Counted from the first letter of the stretch, positions 1 to 8,257 are shown. The stretch is 64,000 bases of DNA from Georgenia wutianyii (GCF_006349365.1 NZ_CP040899.1:1984001-2048000), one strand, 5' to 3'. The notes: a model not told the origin generated them from the letters alone. Made by a program: numbers and translations.

Positions 1-1082
1 TGGCCGATGACGCCGGAGACGTCCGCGAGGGCGCTGTCGACGGCCTTGTGCACCATCGTGCGGATGAGCTCGAGGTCGCGCTCGTTGGCCGGGGCCGAGC
101 GGGAGAAGTAGCCGGACTTCTGGACCATGACCTTCTCGGCGCCGATGAGCTCGGCGAACTGCTTGGCGAACCACTGGCCGGGGTTGATGGTGTCGAGCTT
201 GACGTGGCCGAACGGGTCGCGCTGGACCTCCTCGCCCTTCGCCTCGAGCTCGGCGACGATCTCGGGCACGCCCGCACCCTCGGACAGGAAGATGTTGACG
301 TTGCCGAGCTCGTCCATGACGCCGCGCAGGCGGGCGGCCTCACCCTCGAGGTCGAGCTTCATCTCGGGCACGAAGACGGCGTGGACGTCCCACCGCTCCT
401 TGACCAGGCCGGCGGTCGGGTTCCACTCGGGCTGCTCGGCGACCCACTGGTGGTACTCACGCGCCGCGGCGGCGGTGAGCCAGCCGCAGTGGCGGCCCAT
501 GACCTCGTGGACGATGAGCATGCGCGGGTTGGAGCGGTGCTCGCCGATGATGTTCTGCGCGAAGCGGCTGGCCTGCTCGGCGGCGGTGTAGGCGCCGAGG
601 GACTGGCGGATCGGGATGATGTCGTTGTCGATCGTCTTCGGCAGGCCGACCACCGCCATGTGGTAGCCGTTGTCCTCGAGGTAGGCGGCGAGGTCCGCGG
701 CGGTGGTGTTGGTGTCGTCGCCACCGATGGTGTGCAGGACGTCGACGCCGTCGGCGCGCAGCTGCTCGGCGGCGACCTTGAGCGGGTCGTCACCCTCCTT
801 GACGAGCCCGCGGTCGACGAGGTTCTTCACGTTGGTGAGCTTGACGCGGCTGTTGCCGATGGGGCTGCCACCGAACTTGTGCAGGACGTGCGCGTGGGCG
901 CGCGCCTCCTCGTCGATGACGATCTTCGTGCCGGTGAGCAGGCCGTGGTAGCCGTACTCGTAGGCGATGATCTCCACGTCCGGCGCCACCTCGGTGTAGC
1001 GCTCGATCAGGCCTCCGACGGCGGAGGACAGGCAGGGGGCGAAGCCTCCCGCGGTGAGCAGGGCGACACGGCGAACGGACAT
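1..1082 (-). CDS. pfp: Pyrophosphate--fructose-6-phosphate 1-phosphotransferase (3' end outside window)
   Basis: Phosphofructokinase-family enzyme that phosphorylates fructose 6-phosphate in glycolysis; 360 residues are visible and the C-terminus lies beyond the window edge. The start is the ATG at 1082-1080 (MSVRRVALLTAGGFAPCLSS). The donor motif reads GGDDT (about residues 117-121) and the active-site motif PKTIDND (about 146-152). In this family the second Asp of GGDD and the Lys of PKTIDND mark pyrophosphate use, where ATP enzymes have GGDG and PGTIDND. I therefore infer PPi as donor and a reversible step. It is the first gene of a leftward group and plsC follows upstream at a 120-bp distance. 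Confidence 0.93.
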   Translation of the reverse strand, partial: MSVRRVALLTAGGFAPCLSSAVGGLIERYTEVAPDVEIIAYEYGYHGLLTGTKIVIDEEARAHAHVLHKFGGSPIGNSRVKLTNVKNLVDRGLVKEGDDPLKVAAEQLRADGVDVLHTIGGDDTNTTAADLAAYLEDNGYHMAVVGLPKTIDNDIIPIRQSLGAYTAAEQASRFAQNIIGEHRSNPRMLIVHEVMGRHCGWLTAAAAREYHQWVAEQPEWNPTAGLVKERWDVHAVFVPEMKLDLEGEAARLRGVMDELGNVNIFLSEGAGVPEIVAELEAKGEEVQRDPFGHVKLDTINPGQWFAKQFAELIGAEKVMVQKSGYFSRSAPANERDLELIRTMVHKAVDSALADVSGVIG

Positions 1083-1202
1083 CGCGGAACCTTTCGGGTC
1101 GAGGGCGGCCGCTCGGGCGGCCGGCGAGCGGGTGCTCGCGCGCTCCGTCCAGTGTAGTTGCGTGGGGGCGAGGCGGCCGGGACCGTCTACCCGGCGGACC
1201 GT

Positions 1203-2066
1203 CTACCCGGCGGACGACGGCGGCTGGTCGCCGATGGGGCCGTGGTCCTCGCCCTCGTCCGCCTCCTGCGCCGCGGCCTCGAGCAGCTCCTTGCCGTGCA
1301 CGAGCTCCTGCTCGGTGGGCTCGGGGACCCCGGTCGCGGGGACCCGCCGCCCGCCCGGTGCCGCCGGGCCGCCGCTCGGCCGCCCGGCCGCAGCCTTGGC
1401 CTTGGCCTTGACCGTCGCCGCGTACTGGTCGACGTACTCCTGGCCGGAGAGCCGCATGATCTCGTACATGATCTCGTCGGTCACCGAGCGCAGGACGAAC
1501 CGGTCGTCCTCGAGCCCTGCGTAGCGGCTGAAGTCGAGCGGCTCACCGATGACGACGCCGATCGGGCGCAGTCGCGGGATGCGGGTGCCGATGGGCTGGG
1601 CGATGTTCGTGCCGATCATCGCCACCGGGATCACCGGCGCCCCGGACTGCAGTGCGAGACGTGCCACACCGGTCTTGCCGCGGTAGAGCCGCCCGTCGGG
1701 GCTGCGGGTGCCCTCGGGGTAGATGCCGAACAGCTCCCCTTCCTGCAGCCTGCGCAGGCCGGTGTTGAGCGCCGCCTCGCTCGCCTTGCCGCCGCTGCGG
1801 TCCACCGGGATGGTGCCGACCCCGCGCATGAACCCGGCGACGAGCTTGCCCTTGACGCCGCTGCCGGTGAAGTAGTCCTGCTTGCCGAGGAAGACGACCG
1901 ACCTGCGCAGCATGAGCGGCAGGAAGAAGGAGTCGATGACGGCGAGGTGATTGCTCGCGAGGATCGCGGCGCCATGGTCGGGCACGTGCTCGGCGCCTCT
2001 GATCCACGGCTGGTAGAAGACCCGCAGCGTGGTGCCGAGCGTCGCCTTCACGAGGCCGTAGAACAC
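1203..2066 (-). CDS. plsC: 1-acyl-sn-glycerol-3-phosphate acyltransferase family protein (PlsC)
   Basis: Membrane-associated acyltransferase of phospholipid synthesis, 287 aa. The catalytic NHxxxxD motif is present as NHLAVID (about residues 37-43), followed by the substrate-binding motif FGIYPEGTRS and a GVARLALQSGAPVIPVA block, the usual order for PlsC. The reading frame is open further upstream, but I chose the GTG at 2066 because a purine-rich ribosome site (aaggaaagggga) sits just before it and homology begins there (FYGLVKATLG). The last 50 residues are a low-complexity Pro/Gly/Glu tail. Which acyl acceptor it uses cannot be told from sequence. Confidence 0.9.
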   Translation of the reverse strand: MFYGLVKATLGTTLRVFYQPWIRGAEHVPDHGAAILASNHLAVIDSFFLPLMLRRSVVFLGKQDYFTGSGVKGKLVAGFMRGVGTIPVDRSGGKASEAALNTGLRRLQEGELFGIYPEGTRSPDGRLYRGKTGVARLALQSGAPVIPVAMIGTNIAQPIGTRIPRLRPIGVVIGEPLDFSRYAGLEDDRFVLRSVTDEIMYEIMRLSGQEYVDQYAATVKAKAKAAAGRPSGGPAAPGGRRVPATGVPEPTEQELVHGKELLEAAAQEADEGEDHGPIGDQPPSSAG

Positions 2067-2123
2067 GAGGTCCCCTTTCCTTCTCGCGCCGGCATCGGGA
2101 CGGCCGTGCGCTCCTTTGCACTC

Positions 2124-2129
2124 TAGAGT
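2124..2129 (+). promoter_or_regulatory. -10 hexamer TAGAGT, leaderless start at 2137
   Basis: TAGAGT ends exactly 7 nt before the ATG at 2137 and no ribosome site is visible. This spacing places the transcription start on the start codon. Confidence 0.6.
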
Positions 2130-2136
2130 GCTCCTC

Positions 2137-2604
2137 ATGGCTGGTCCTACCCGGGAGCCCGGAGGCGACGTTCCCGACGACTTCGAGGCACGGTGGGCCG
2201 AGCTCACCTCGCGGCTCGGGGAGCTGCGTCTGCCCCCTGCCGAGGACGACCCCGAACCGGCGCCGGAGGCCGCTCCCCGGGCGGCACCTCCCGTCGTGGG
2301 GCCGCGTGACTACAGCACGGAGCCCGAGACGGAGGACGACGACCCGGAGCGTGACGTCGTCGACGGTTTCGTCCAGCCCGACCCGGACCCGTTCTCCCGG
2401 GCCGAGCCGGTCGTCGTCGTCGGGTGGGTCGCCCTCCTCGGCGGGCTCGCGCTCATGGTCGTGTGCGTGCTCGCCTGGCGCGGCGCCCCGGGCATGGTCT
2501 GGCTGGTGGCCGTGGGCGCGCTCGCGACCGGCATCGGCCTGCTCCTGTGGCGGATGCCCGCGCGTCGGGACGCCGACGACTACGACGACGGCGCGGTCGT
2601 CTGA
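2137..2604 (+). CDS. Small membrane protein of unknown function, acidic N-terminus
   Basis: A 155-residue protein not recognised as a named family. Residues 1 to about 92 are hydrophilic and rich in Asp, Glu and Pro. Two hydrophobic segments follow (starting VVVVGWVALLGGLALMVVCV and MVWLVAVGALATGIGLLLW), joined by a short loop, then a short acidic tail ending DDGAVV. The predicted form is a two-pass membrane protein with a cytoplasmic acidic domain. The ATG at 2137 is chosen over the upstream TTG at 2116 because a TAnnnT promoter lies 7 nt before it. It is divergent from plsC and convergent with glucokinase. Confidence 0.75.
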   Translation: MAGPTREPGGDVPDDFEARWAELTSRLGELRLPPAEDDPEPAPEAAPRAAPPVVGPRDYSTEPETEDDDPERDVVDGFVQPDPDPFSRAEPVVVVGWVALLGGLALMVVCVLAWRGAPGMVWLVAVGALATGIGLLLWRMPARRDADDYDDGAVV

Positions 2605-2685
2605 GCCGAACCGCTCCGTCTCGCGGGCACGGCTGAGGCATCCGGCGCGGACCGGGCGCACGTCGGCGCCCGGCCCGCGAGGGCG

Positions 2686-3624
2686 TCAGTACCGGACGAG
2701 GTCCGCGGCGCCGACGATGCCGGCGTCGCCGCCCATCTCGGCGAGGAGGATCGTCGCCTCGGGGCGGTAGCCGCGCGCCGACAGCTCGGCGCGGAAGGCG
2801 GCCCGGGCGGCCTCGAGGACGAGGTCGCCGGTGTCGGCGACGCCCCCACCGATGACGAAGAGCTCGGGGTCGAGGACGGCCGCGAGGTTCGCGGCGCCGG
2901 CACCGACCCAGTGGCCGAGCTGGGTGACGAGCTCGCGCGAGAGCGGGTCACCCTCCGCCGCCGCCTGGGTGACGTGCTGACCCTTGACGCGGGTCCCGTC
3001 CGCGGCGGCGAGCTCGCGCAGCCGCCCGGCGCGGTCCTCGTCGGTGACCAGCGCCATCCGGGCCGCGCGGGTGAGCGCCCGTCCGGAGGCGTACATCTCC
3101 CAGCAGCCCTCGTGGCCGCAGCCGCAGTAGTGGCCGTGCGGCACGACCCGCATGTGGCCGAGCTCGGCCGCGGCGCCGTACGCCCCGCGCACGAGCTGGT
3201 TGTCCATGATGATCGCCCCGCCCAGACCGGTTCCCAGGGTGAGCATGACCATGGAGCGTGCCGAGCGGCCCGCGCCGAAGCGGAACTCGGCCCAGCCGGC
3301 GGCGTTGGCGTCGTTCTCGATGACGATCGGGACGTCGATCCCCCGGGCCAGGCGCTCACGCAGCGGGTAGTCACGCCACGCGATGTTCGGCGCGAAGACC
3401 ATCCCGTCGCGGTTGGGGCTGACGAAGCCGGCGGCCGCCACGCCCACGCCCGTGACGTCGTGGTCCACCCGCAGCTCGGCCACCGCGGCGATGACGGCGC
3501 TCTCGATCGCCTCAGGGTCCAGGGCGTCGGTCGCCCTGCGCGTCTTCTGGAGCACCTGCCCGTGCTCGTCGACGACACCCGCGGCGATCTTCGTCCCGCC
3601 GATGTCGATCCCGATCGTGGTCAT
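2686..3624 (-). CDS. glk: ROK-family glucokinase
   Basis: Sugar kinase of the ROK family, 312 aa, most likely the glucokinase making glucose 6-phosphate. The N-terminal phosphate loop is IGIDIGGTKIAAGVV. The glucose-binding ENDANAAGWAE segment and the catalytic Asp are present, as is LGTGLGGAI, and the family zinc motif is complete: CGCGHEGCWE at about residues 168-177. Length is normal. There is no N-terminal DNA-binding domain, so this is an enzyme and not a ROK repressor. Its position near an acyl-CoA ligase and PlsC is the usual actinobacterial context. The donor (ATP or polyphosphate) is not certain. Confidence 0.92.
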   Translation of the reverse strand: MTTIGIDIGGTKIAAGVVDEHGQVLQKTRRATDALDPEAIESAVIAAVAELRVDHDVTGVGVAAAGFVSPNRDGMVFAPNIAWRDYPLRERLARGIDVPIVIENDANAAGWAEFRFGAGRSARSMVMLTLGTGLGGAIIMDNQLVRGAYGAAAELGHMRVVPHGHYCGCGHEGCWEMYASGRALTRAARMALVTDEDRAGRLRELAAADGTRVKGQHVTQAAAEGDPLSRELVTQLGHWVGAGAANLAAVLDPELFVIGGGVADTGDLVLEAARAAFRAELSARGYRPEATILLAEMGGDAGIVGAADLVRY

Positions 3625-3749
3625 CGATCCATCCCCTACGTGGTCGGGCCCGGAGCACGACTCCCCGTGTGGAGGAACTCCGAACCGTGCGAATCTGCCA
3701 TATCGTGTGGCCGGTAGTCATCCCTCCGACCGCTGCCACTGGAGTCAGT

Positions 3750-5579
3750 ATGGACGAGTTCCATGTCCCCCTAGCCGTGACCTCCGCCCCTTCGACGAGC
3801 ATCTCCGACCTCCTCATCGCCCAGGTGACGTCCTCCCCGTCCAAGGTGCTGATCGAGAAGCAGGAGCACGGCTCCTGGCGCCCCTACACCACGACCCAGG
3901 TGCTCGCGCTCGTCGAGAGCGTCGCCAAGGGCCTCATGGCCGCGGGCGTGGAACAGGGTGACCGTGTCGCGATCATGTCGCGCACGCGCTTCGAGTGGAC
4001 GATCCTCGACTTCGCGATCTGGCACGCCGGCGCGGTTCCGGTGCCCGTGTACGAGACCTCCTCCGCCGACCAGAGCGCCTGGATCCTCGGGGACTCCGGC
4101 TGTGTCGCCGCCTTCGTCGAGACGCCCGCGCACGCCGCGATCGTCGCCGAGGCCCGCGCGGAGAACGGCGGCCTGCCGAAGCTGGGCGACGTGTGGACGA
4201 TCGAGGAGGGCGCACTCGAGGCGATGGTGGAGCGCGGCCGCGGCGTCAGTGACGCCGACCTCGCCGCCCGCCACGCCGCCGTCGGCCTCGAGGACACCGC
4301 GACCCTCATCTACACCTCGGGCACGACCGGGCGGCCCAAGGGCGCCGAGCTCACCCACGGGAACTTCGTCGAGCTGTGCAGCAACGCCATCGAGGACCTC
4401 AGCGAGGTCCTCAGCTACCCCGACGCGCGGACCCTGCTGTTCATGCCGCTCGCGCACGTCTTCGCACGCTTCGTCGAGGTGCTCGTCATCGCCGGCGGCG
4501 TCACCCTCGGCCACACGCCGGACACCAAGGACCTCGTCGCCGACATGGGGACCTTCACCCCGACGTTCATCCTCTCGGTGCCGCGCGTGTTCGAGAAGGT
4601 CTACAACTCCGCGGAGCAGAAGGCCGCGGCCGGCGGCAAGGTGAAGATCTTCCACTGGGCGACGAAGGTGAACATCGCCTACTCCCGCGCGCTGGACGAG
4701 CCGGGCGGCCCGGGCCTGCGGCTCAAGGCGCTGCACAAGGTCGCCGACGCGCTCGTGCTCAAGAAGATCCGCGCCGTCATGGGCGGGCGGGTCGTCTACG
4801 CGATCTCCGGCGGCGCGCCGCTCGGTGAGCGGCTCGGGCACTTCTACCGCGGTCTCGGCCTCGTCGTCCTCGAGGGCTACGGCCTCACCGAGACGACCGC
4901 CCCGGTGGCCGTCAACCGTCCCGCGAAGGTGAAGATCGGTACGGTCGGCCCGCCGCTGCCGGGCACCGCGATCAAGATCGCCGAGGACGGCGAGATCCTC
5001 GCCAAGGGCATCCCCGTCTTCCGCGGCTACCACAACAACCCCGAGGCGACGGCCGAGGCCTTCACCGACGGCTGGTTCCACACCGGCGACGTCGGCAGCC
5101 TCGACGAGGACGGCTACCTCACGATCACCGGGCGCAAGAAGGAGATCATCGTGACGGCGGCCGGCAAGAACGTCGCGCCGAGCCAGCTCGAGGACCCCAC
5201 CCGAGCGCACCCGCTCATCTCCCAGTGCCTCGCCATCGGGGACCGTCGCCACTTCGTCAGCATGCTCGTCACCCTCGACGTCGAGATGCTGCCGAGCTGG
5301 CTGCAGACGCACGGCCGCGAGCCGATGACGGTGGCAGAGGCCAAGGAGGACCCGATGGTCCTCGAGCACATCCAGATGGCGATCGACCGGACGAACAAGA
5401 AGGTCTCCCGCGCCGAGTCCATCCGCAAGTTCGTCGTCCTCGACCAGGACTTCACGATCGAGAACGGCTACCTCACCCCGTCGATGAAGGTCCGCCGCAA
5501 CGCGGTCATGAACGACTACGCCGACCTCATCGACGAGATCTACGCGCAGTCCGCTCCCGCGAAGACGCCGGCCTCCTAG
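3750..5579 (+). CDS. fadD: Long-chain fatty acid--CoA ligase (AMP-forming)
   Basis: Adenylate-forming enzyme that activates fatty acids to acyl-CoA, 609 aa. The A3 motif YTSGTTGRPKGAELTHGN lies near residues 189-206, GYGLTET near 375, TGDVG near 447, and the C-terminal hinge and catalytic Lys region GRKKEIIVTAAGKNVAP near 462-478. This matches the FadD15-like group of actinobacteria. The ATG at 3750 has a GGAG site 6 nt before it; an upstream in-frame extension to 3669 has no support. It is divergent from glucokinase; TATCGT at 3701-3706 is a possible -10 element giving a leader of about 40 nt. Confidence 0.93.
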   Translation: MDEFHVPLAVTSAPSTSISDLLIAQVTSSPSKVLIEKQEHGSWRPYTTTQVLALVESVAKGLMAAGVEQGDRVAIMSRTRFEWTILDFAIWHAGAVPVPVYETSSADQSAWILGDSGCVAAFVETPAHAAIVAEARAENGGLPKLGDVWTIEEGALEAMVERGRGVSDADLAARHAAVGLEDTATLIYTSGTTGRPKGAELTHGNFVELCSNAIEDLSEVLSYPDARTLLFMPLAHVFARFVEVLVIAGGVTLGHTPDTKDLVADMGTFTPTFILSVPRVFEKVYNSAEQKAAAGGKVKIFHWATKVNIAYSRALDEPGGPGLRLKALHKVADALVLKKIRAVMGGRVVYAISGGAPLGERLGHFYRGLGLVVLEGYGLTETTAPVAVNRPAKVKIGTVGPPLPGTAIKIAEDGEILAKGIPVFRGYHNNPEATAEAFTDGWFHTGDVGSLDEDGYLTITGRKKEIIVTAAGKNVAPSQLEDPTRAHPLISQCLAIGDRRHFVSMLVTLDVEMLPSWLQTHGREPMTVAEAKEDPMVLEHIQMAIDRTNKKVSRAESIRKFVVLDQDFTIENGYLTPSMKVRRNAVMNDYADLIDEIYAQSAPAKTPAS

Positions 5580-5597
5580 CCGCCGCTCGGGACGTGG

Positions 5598-5641
5598 ACG
5601 CCGGACCGGCGCGGGCTGCTCAGCCCGCGCCGGTCCGGCGT
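5598..5641. terminator. Very long hairpin between convergent genes
   Basis: Perfect inverted repeat with 21-bp arms at 5598-5618 and 5621-5641 and a 2-nt loop. It follows fadD by 18 bp. Its right arm also encodes the last residues of the opposite small gene, so the hairpin serves both strands. Confidence 0.75.
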
Positions 5642-5817
5642 AGGCGCAGCGGCGGCACGAGGCCGCCGTCGGCCAGGACGGCGAGGGCGGTGCGTTCCTC
5701 CTCCCCGATGTCTCGCGGGGCCGGGAGGGGCCCGCGGGCCGGGTCGGTGAGGAAGGAGACCACGCAGTCGTCGCAGGCGATGTTCCTCATCGTGCAGGTG
5801 CCACAGTCGATGATCAT
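5620..5817 (-). CDS. Small cysteine-rich protein (possible zinc ribbon)
   Basis: A 65-residue protein, not a named family to me. The N-terminus contains CGTC and CDDC (Cys at about residues 5, 8, 15 and 18), a close CxxC...CxxC pair that could bind zinc or be redox active. The rest is simple and ends in a basic stretch. The start ATG at 5817 is supported by a TACCGT hexamer 6 nt upstream. The gene is divergent from the DEDDh/GIY-YIG nuclease with only 88 bp between start codons, so the two may share control. Its 3' end lies inside the large hairpin that terminates fadD. Confidence 0.72.
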   Translation of the reverse strand: MIIDCGTCTMRNIACDDCVVSFLTDPARGPLPAPRDIGEEERTALAVLADGGLVPPLRLRRTGAG

Positions 5818-5823
5818 GGCCAG

Positions 5824-5829
5824 ACGGTA
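5824..5829 (-). promoter_or_regulatory. -10 hexamer TACCGT for the small Cys-rich gene
   Basis: On the minus strand TACCGT ends 6 nt before the ATG at 5817; this fits leaderless transcription. Confidence 0.5.
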
Positions 5830-5892
5830 GGACCGACCACCGACATCGCCGGCCGGGCGGTGCGTCGCCGGAGCGATGTCGGTGGCCCGACG

Positions 5893-5898
5893 TAGCGT
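5893..5898 (+). promoter_or_regulatory. -10 hexamer TAGCGT, leaderless start at 5906
   Basis: TAGCGT ends 7 nt before GTG 5906. It decides the start of the nuclease gene against the upstream ATG at 5876. Confidence 0.6.
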
Positions 5899-5905
5899 CG
5901 TCGTC

Positions 5906-7675
5906 GTGACCGCGAACCTCCTCGCTCCCGCCCCCGGCGGCCGCCTCGAGCTCGACGGACCCGCCCGCGCGGGAACCGGCGCGCCGCTCCAGATCGGCTT
6001 CGACGAGCTCGGCGTCCCGCTGTCCGAGGTGACCTTCGTCGTCGTCGACCTCGAGACCACCGGCGGGTCGCCCACCCAGTGCGAGATCACCGAGGTCGGC
6101 GCAGTCAAGGTGCGCGGGGGCGAGGTGCTCGGGGAGTTCCAGACCCTCGTCGACCCAGGGTCCCCCGTCCCCCCGATGATCACCGTGCTCACCGGCATCA
6201 CCGACGCGATGCTCGTCGGCGCCCCGCGCATCGGGGAGGTCCTGCCCTCGTTCCTCGAGTTCGCCGGCTTCGGTCCCACGACCGTGCTCGTCGCCCACAA
6301 CGCACGGTTCGACGTCGGGTTCCTGCGGGCGGCGGCGAACCGGCTCGACCTCACCTGGCCCTCCCCCACGATCGTCGACACGGTCGCCCTCGCCCGGACC
6401 GTCGTCACGAAGGACGAGGCACCCAACCACAAGCTCGGCACCCTCGCCGCGCTCTTCGGAGCGACCACCAGCCCCGACCACCGCGCGCTCCACGACGCGC
6501 GCGCCACCGTCGACGTCCTCCACGGCCTGCTCGGGCGCCTCGCGCCGCTCGGCGCCACCCACCTCGAGGACCTCGCGACCATCGCGGACCCCGTCCCCCA
6601 CCGGCGGCGGCGCAAGTCCACGCTCGCCGACGGCCTTCCCAGCAGCCCCGGCGTCTACCAGTTCATCGGCCCGGGCAAGGAGGTGCTGTACGTCGGCAAG
6701 GCGGTCAACCTGCGCCGCCGGGTGCGGTCGTACTTCACGGCTGCGGAGAAGCGCAAGCGCATCGGGGAGATGCTCGACCTCACCCAGGAGGTGCGCACGA
6801 TCCCGTGCGCCACCGACCTCGAGGCCTCCGTGCGCGAGCTCCGTCTCATCGCCGAGCTCGACCCCCCGTACAACCGCCGGTCGCGTCGCCCGGACCGACG
6901 CCCCTGGATCCGGCTCACCGACGAGCCCTTCCCCCGGCTGTCCATCGTCCGCTCGGTGCCGGCGGGCACCAGCGACGCCCTGGGCCCGTTCCACTCGCGC
7001 GCCGCCGCGCAGTCCGCCCTCGAGGCGCTGCAGGAGGCCTTCGCGCTGCGGCGGTGCACCCAACGGCTCCCCGCCCTCGCCCGGGTGGACGCGCGCGCCT
7101 GCGCCCTCGCCGAGATGGGGCGCTGCGGCGCGCCGTGCACCGGCGGGCAGAGCGTCGAGGCGTACGCCGGGATCGTCGGCGACGTGCGCAGCGGGCTCAC
7201 CACCGCCGCCGGGCCGGTCGTCACGGCACTGCGCTCCCGCATCGGTACCCTCGCCGCCCAGCAGCGCTACGAGGAGGCCGCCGCCGAGCGCGACCGGCTG
7301 CGGGCGTTCCTCGTAGCCGCCCGGCGTGCCCAGCGGCTGCGCCCGCTGTGGCGCTGCCCCGAGCTCGTCGCAGCCCGGCGCGCACCGAGCGGCGGGTGGG
7401 AGATCGTCCTCGTCCGGTACGGACGCCTCGCGGGAACCTCGACCGTGCCCCGCGGGGTCAACCCCATGCCGGCCATCGAGGCGCTCGTCGCCACGGGTGA
7501 GGACGTCCCCCCGCCCACGTCCGCGATGGGGGCCGCGAGCTCGGAGGAGACCGAGCTCGTCGCCGACTGGATCGACCACCCGGACACGCGTCTCGTGCGG
7601 CTCGCCGAGTCCGCCGAGCCGCTCGCCTACCCCGTCGACGGCGCGGCGAAGTACCCGGTCCCGCCGACGTCCTGA
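5906..7675 (+). CDS. DEDDh 3'-5' exonuclease fused to GIY-YIG (UvrC-like) nuclease
   Basis: A 589-residue two-nuclease protein. The N-terminal half is a DnaQ-type proofreading exonuclease fold: Exo I VVDLETTG (about residues 45-52), Exo II HNARFD (about 131-136) and Exo III HRALHDARA (about 191-199). A GIY-YIG domain follows (GVYQFIGPGKEVLYVGKAVNL, split about 249-270), then the Cys-bearing UvrC-like region (CALAEMGRCGAPC) and a UVR-type helical pair (QQRYEEAAAERDRLR). It lacks the UvrC C-terminal endonuclease, so it resembles Cho more than UvrC. The family is known in actinobacteria (Rv2191-like) and is thought to act in DNA repair; the exact substrate is not known to me. Confidence 0.9.
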   Translation: MTANLLAPAPGGRLELDGPARAGTGAPLQIGFDELGVPLSEVTFVVVDLETTGGSPTQCEITEVGAVKVRGGEVLGEFQTLVDPGSPVPPMITVLTGITDAMLVGAPRIGEVLPSFLEFAGFGPTTVLVAHNARFDVGFLRAAANRLDLTWPSPTIVDTVALARTVVTKDEAPNHKLGTLAALFGATTSPDHRALHDARATVDVLHGLLGRLAPLGATHLEDLATIADPVPHRRRRKSTLADGLPSSPGVYQFIGPGKEVLYVGKAVNLRRRVRSYFTAAEKRKRIGEMLDLTQEVRTIPCATDLEASVRELRLIAELDPPYNRRSRRPDRRPWIRLTDEPFPRLSIVRSVPAGTSDALGPFHSRAAAQSALEALQEAFALRRCTQRLPALARVDARACALAEMGRCGAPCTGGQSVEAYAGIVGDVRSGLTTAAGPVVTALRSRIGTLAAQQRYEEAAAERDRLRAFLVAARRAQRLRPLWRCPELVAARRAPSGGWEIVLVRYGRLAGTSTVPRGVNPMPAIEALVATGEDVPPPTSAMGAASSEETELVADWIDHPDTRLVRLAESAEPLAYPVDGAAKYPVPPTS

Positions 7676-7780
7676 CCCGACGAGGTCACGGCGTACCGGC
7701 GGGGACCCAGGGCTGGCCCGCCGCGTGAGGACTCACGCCGAGCGCTGCTCCGCGTGGCGGCGCCCACGCGACCGCTCGGG

Positions 7781-7932
7781 TCTCGCGCGGAAGTCGGCTG
7801 TCGCGAACAAGTCGGCTGTCGCGCAGAAGTCGGCTGTCGCGAACAAGTCGGCTCTCGCGCGGAACTCCGCTCTCGTGCAGAAGTCGGCTGTCGCGCGGAA
7901 CTCCGCTGTCGCGAACAAGTCGGCTGTCGCGA
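7781..7932. repeat. 18-bp tandem repeat array, locus 1 (8 units plus a partial ninth)
   Basis: Eight direct 18-bp units at 7781-7924 and a partial unit to 7932. Consensus is TSTCGCGCGGAAGTCGGC with changes mainly at positions 2, 8-10 and 13-16 (AAGTCGGC or AACTCCGC). No spacer separates units. The array fills the gap between two convergent genes. It is open in all frames and would encode a hexapeptide repeat, but no start or ribosome site supports translation. The same unit recurs at 37935-38086. Confidence 0.95.
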
Positions 7933-7954
7933 GGGGGGTGGGTGGGGCCGTGGG

Positions 7955-8236
7955 TCAGTCGCCGAGGCCGATGGAGAAGGCGGCTTCCAGGTCGTGGCGG
8001 GAGTAGGACTGGAAGGCGATGTAGGTCCGGGTGTTGTTGACGCCGCGCACCTTGCCCACCTGGTCGGCGACGACGTCGGCGAGGTCCTCGTGGCGCGCCA
8101 CCCGGGCGATCGCGATGAGGTCGACGTCGCCGGTCACCGAGTAGACCTCACTGATCCCGTCGAGCTCGGCCACCTCCTGGGCGACCTCGGGAACGCGGTC
8201 CGCGTCGGTGTCGATGAGGACGATGGCGGTGAGCAT
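7955..8236 (-). CDS. Stand-alone Lrp/AsnC ligand-binding (RAM) domain protein
   Basis: A 93-residue protein equal to the effector-binding half of Lrp/AsnC regulators: it starts MLTAIVLIDTDADRVPEVAQ, contains ISEVYSVTGDVDLIAIARV and ends with the helix that follows VNNTRTYIAFQ. The DNA-binding helix-turn-helix is absent by design, not by truncation, because the ATG at 8236 has a good AAGGAGA ribosome site. Such single-domain proteins assemble as octameric rings and bind amino acids. It lies downstream of trpD on the same strand, with a hairpin between them, so a link to tryptophan or amino-acid sensing is a guess. Confidence 0.88.
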   Translation of the reverse strand: MLTAIVLIDTDADRVPEVAQEVAELDGISEVYSVTGDVDLIAIARVARHEDLADVVADQVGKVRGVNNTRTYIAFQSYSRHDLEAAFSIGLGD

Positions 8237-8257
8237 CGGGGTCTCCTTCGTCGCTGT

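Noticed and set aside
3771..5369. 532-residue frame opposite fadD
   Set aside because: Shadow of a long, well-supported acyl-CoA ligase gene.
7781..7932. CRISPR array
   Set aside because: Units are contiguous with no spacers and there are no cas genes.
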